From contig DBTY01000004.1 in NCBI GenBank assembly GCA_002307295.1, forward strand, positions 62,001 through 126,000: a stretch of DNA of 64,000 bases, in the 5' to 3' direction. The stretch comes from Ignavibacteriales bacterium UBA1304 (GTDB taxonomy: Bacteria > Bacteroidota > Ignavibacteria > Ignavibacteriales > Ignavibacteriaceae). The notes under the pieces are model-generated. The model ran no database searches. It was not told the origin of the DNA and saw only the letters and a list, made by a program, of their open reading frames with translations. The stretch's first letter is position 1; the number at the start of each line of letters is the position of its first letter. Shown here piece after piece: positions 62,885 to 64,000 of this stretch. The position numbers and the translations under genes are program-made.

Positions 62885-63671
62885 ATAACCAGCATGCAGT
62901 GCTTTTCCATCGCAATAAATTAAATCCTATACTTACGCCGGATAACTGGTCTTACCCCATAAATAGCGTGTTTAACGCAGGCGCAACATTGCTGCCTGAC
63001 GGAACTACTCTTTTACTATGCCGCGTGGAAGAACGAAGAGGGCTTTCTCACTTTTGCGTTGCGCGTTCTGTAAACGGCTTTGACGGCTGGATAATTGAAC
63101 CCAAACCGACCCTTTTACCAGAGCCGGATAAATACCCGGAAGAATTATGGGGAATTGAAGATCCGCGAATTACTTTTGTGCCTGAACTAAAAAAGTTTGT
63201 TGTAGTTTACACAGCCTATACCCGCGAGCTCATATGTGGCTTTCTTATTCGCCCGATTTAAAAAACTGGGGCAGCCATATGATAATGATGGACGCAAGAA
63301 AAGGCTCCTGGTGGGACGCAAATAAAATTGGTCTCTGTACTCCGCCAATTGAAACTCCTGAAGGATGGCTGATTATTTATCATGGGGTAAAAATTTCCGG
63401 AGGTGGCTGCATCTATAGAATAGGGCTTGCTTTGTTTGAACTTAATGATCCAGCCAACTGCCTAAAGCGCGGTAATGAATGGATTTTTGCTCCGGAAGAA
63501 CCTTACGAACAGCGCGGAGACGTAGGCAATGTTGTTTTCCCTTGCGGATACATAATAGGACCCGACGGAGACGCTATTAATATTTATTATGGCGCCGCTG
63601 ATACTACAATAGCATTAGCCACCGGCAGTATTAAAGAAATGCTAAATTGGCTTGATCTACACAGTAAATAA
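62881..63671 (+). pseudogene. GH130 glycosidase/phosphorylase gene broken by an internal deletion and frameshift
   Basis: The first frame (62881-63261, 126 codons) carries the GH130 start: INSVFNAGATLLPDGTTLLL, CRVEERRGLSHFCVARS, and the catalytic-region ELWGIEDPRITFV. It then shifts after VVYTAYTREL. The second frame (from about 63234 to 63671, 145 codons) resumes with HMWLSYSPDLKNWGSHMIMM, WWDANKIGL and IIYHGVKISGGGCIYRIGLA, the GH130 C-terminal half. GH130 proteins normally have about 45-50 further residues between these parts, so roughly 140 bp have been lost. An intact protein would act on beta-mannosides by phosphorolysis or hydrolysis. It could also be an assembly error. Confidence 0.8.
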
Positions 63672-63684
63672 ATTGAAGGACTAT

Positions 63685-63906
63685 ATGAGAACTATAAATT
63701 ATTCTCCTCTTTTTCTTGCGTTTGTTATCGTAGTAATAATTTTCCTCCTGTTTACTGGCGGAGCTATTACAATGACGATGACGCAAAGCCAGATGAATAG
63801 TACCAGCCTGATGAGCAGCGTAAGCTGGTTATGGGTCCCTGCTTTAGTAGCTTTATTATTGAGCGTATTGTTAGGATGGACTATTTTCGGCAAGAAGGCA
63901 GAGTAA
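63685..63906 (+). CDS. Small two-helix membrane protein
   Basis: 73 residues from the ATG at 63685, selected by GAAGGA 6 nt ahead; the frame extends 11 codons up into the GH130 remnant. Helices at about 7-26 (LFLAFVIVVIIFLLFTGGAI) and 48-68 (LWVPALVALLLSVLLGWTIF) flank a Met/Ser/Thr-rich loop (TMTMTQSQMNSTSLMSS), and the end is basic. It resembles small stress-cluster membrane proteins in layout, but I do not recognise a family. It starts 13 bp after the GH130 stop and is probably in the same transcript. Confidence 0.7.
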   Translation: MRTINYSPLFLAFVIVVIIFLLFTGGAITMTMTQSQMNSTSLMSSVSWLWVPALVALLLSVLLGWTIFGKKAE

Positions 63907-64000
63907 CAAATATTGCGCATGCTTGAATTGAATTAGTTTAATTCCGCATGTTAAAGAGAGAGCCTATTATTTAATACAGAGAAAAAATAAAATGGTACAA

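Noticed and set aside
1..64000. tRNA, rRNA, riboswitch and CRISPR content
   Set aside because: None was recognised by eye on either strand; structured patches found do not match known riboswitch cores.

Overview
The window looks like chromosome from an AT-rich, Gram-negative member of the Bacteroidota/Chlorobiota/Ignavibacteriota assemblage, most likely Ignavibacteria-like. The main evidence is six exported proteins ending in type IX secretion (T9SS) sorting domains with an (N/A)YPNPFNP motif and a Lys-rich end, together with a CarboxypepD-reg TonB receptor and KaiB/KaiC of the non-cyanobacterial type. I see no tRNA, rRNA, CRISPR array, complete insertion sequence or prophage.

Layout. 0-6 kb: the N-terminal part of an aspartokinase, an acyl-CoA synthetase with its XRE-cupin regulator, a FIST sensory protein with a small partner, and a PHP phosphoesterase. 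6-10 kb: CheW and a very long poly-HAMP chemoreceptor. 10.5-18 kb: carbon-starvation transporter CstA, an outer-membrane protein, kaiC-kaiB, a MauE/thioredoxin-like protein and an exported protein. 18-20.4 kb: a very AT-rich patch of small exported proteins, with a dispersed repeat beside it. 20.7-22.3 kb: an ECF sigma / membrane protein / CpxP-like sensor operon. 22.5-28 kb: two T9SS cargo proteins (one with a CotH kinase domain), a YjbQ protein and an OprB-type porin. 28.4-29.5 kb: accessory small genes. 29.7-33.1 kb: a second poly-HAMP receptor carrying an internal 543-bp tandem duplication.

33.6-53.6 kb is a plant-polysaccharide (beta-glucan/mannan) utilisation region. It has a beta-helix T9SS protein, a TonB receptor, a three-module carbohydrate-binding-like T9SS protein, a GH3 beta-glucosidase, a GH5, a multidomain GH5 mannanase-like T9SS enzyme, a sodium:solute symporter and a GH44 T9SS enzyme. 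The secreted enzymes would cut the polymer, the TonB receptor import oligomers, GH3 release monosaccharide and the symporter carry it inward. No SusD homologue is visible.

53.9-63.9 kb is a stress/stationary-phase-like block, all on the plus strand: an atypical LuxR-type response regulator, an exported protein, a double PRC-barrel protein, MarC, a radical SAM protein, Dps, a 19-hendecad LEA-like protein, a GT4 fused to a helical domain, a GH130 gene broken by an internal deletion, and a small membrane protein.

The most interesting signal is a roughly 40-bp intergenic box with an imperfect dyad. It occurs four times (13.4, 15.7, 53.9 and 57.4 kb), always in the same orientation relative to the downstream gene. 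It precedes the outer-membrane protein, kaiCB, the LuxR regulator and the radical SAM/Dps group, and may tie KaiBC to the stress block as one regulon. Two other dispersed repeat families (R1, about 96 bp; R2, about 58 bp) occur twice each.
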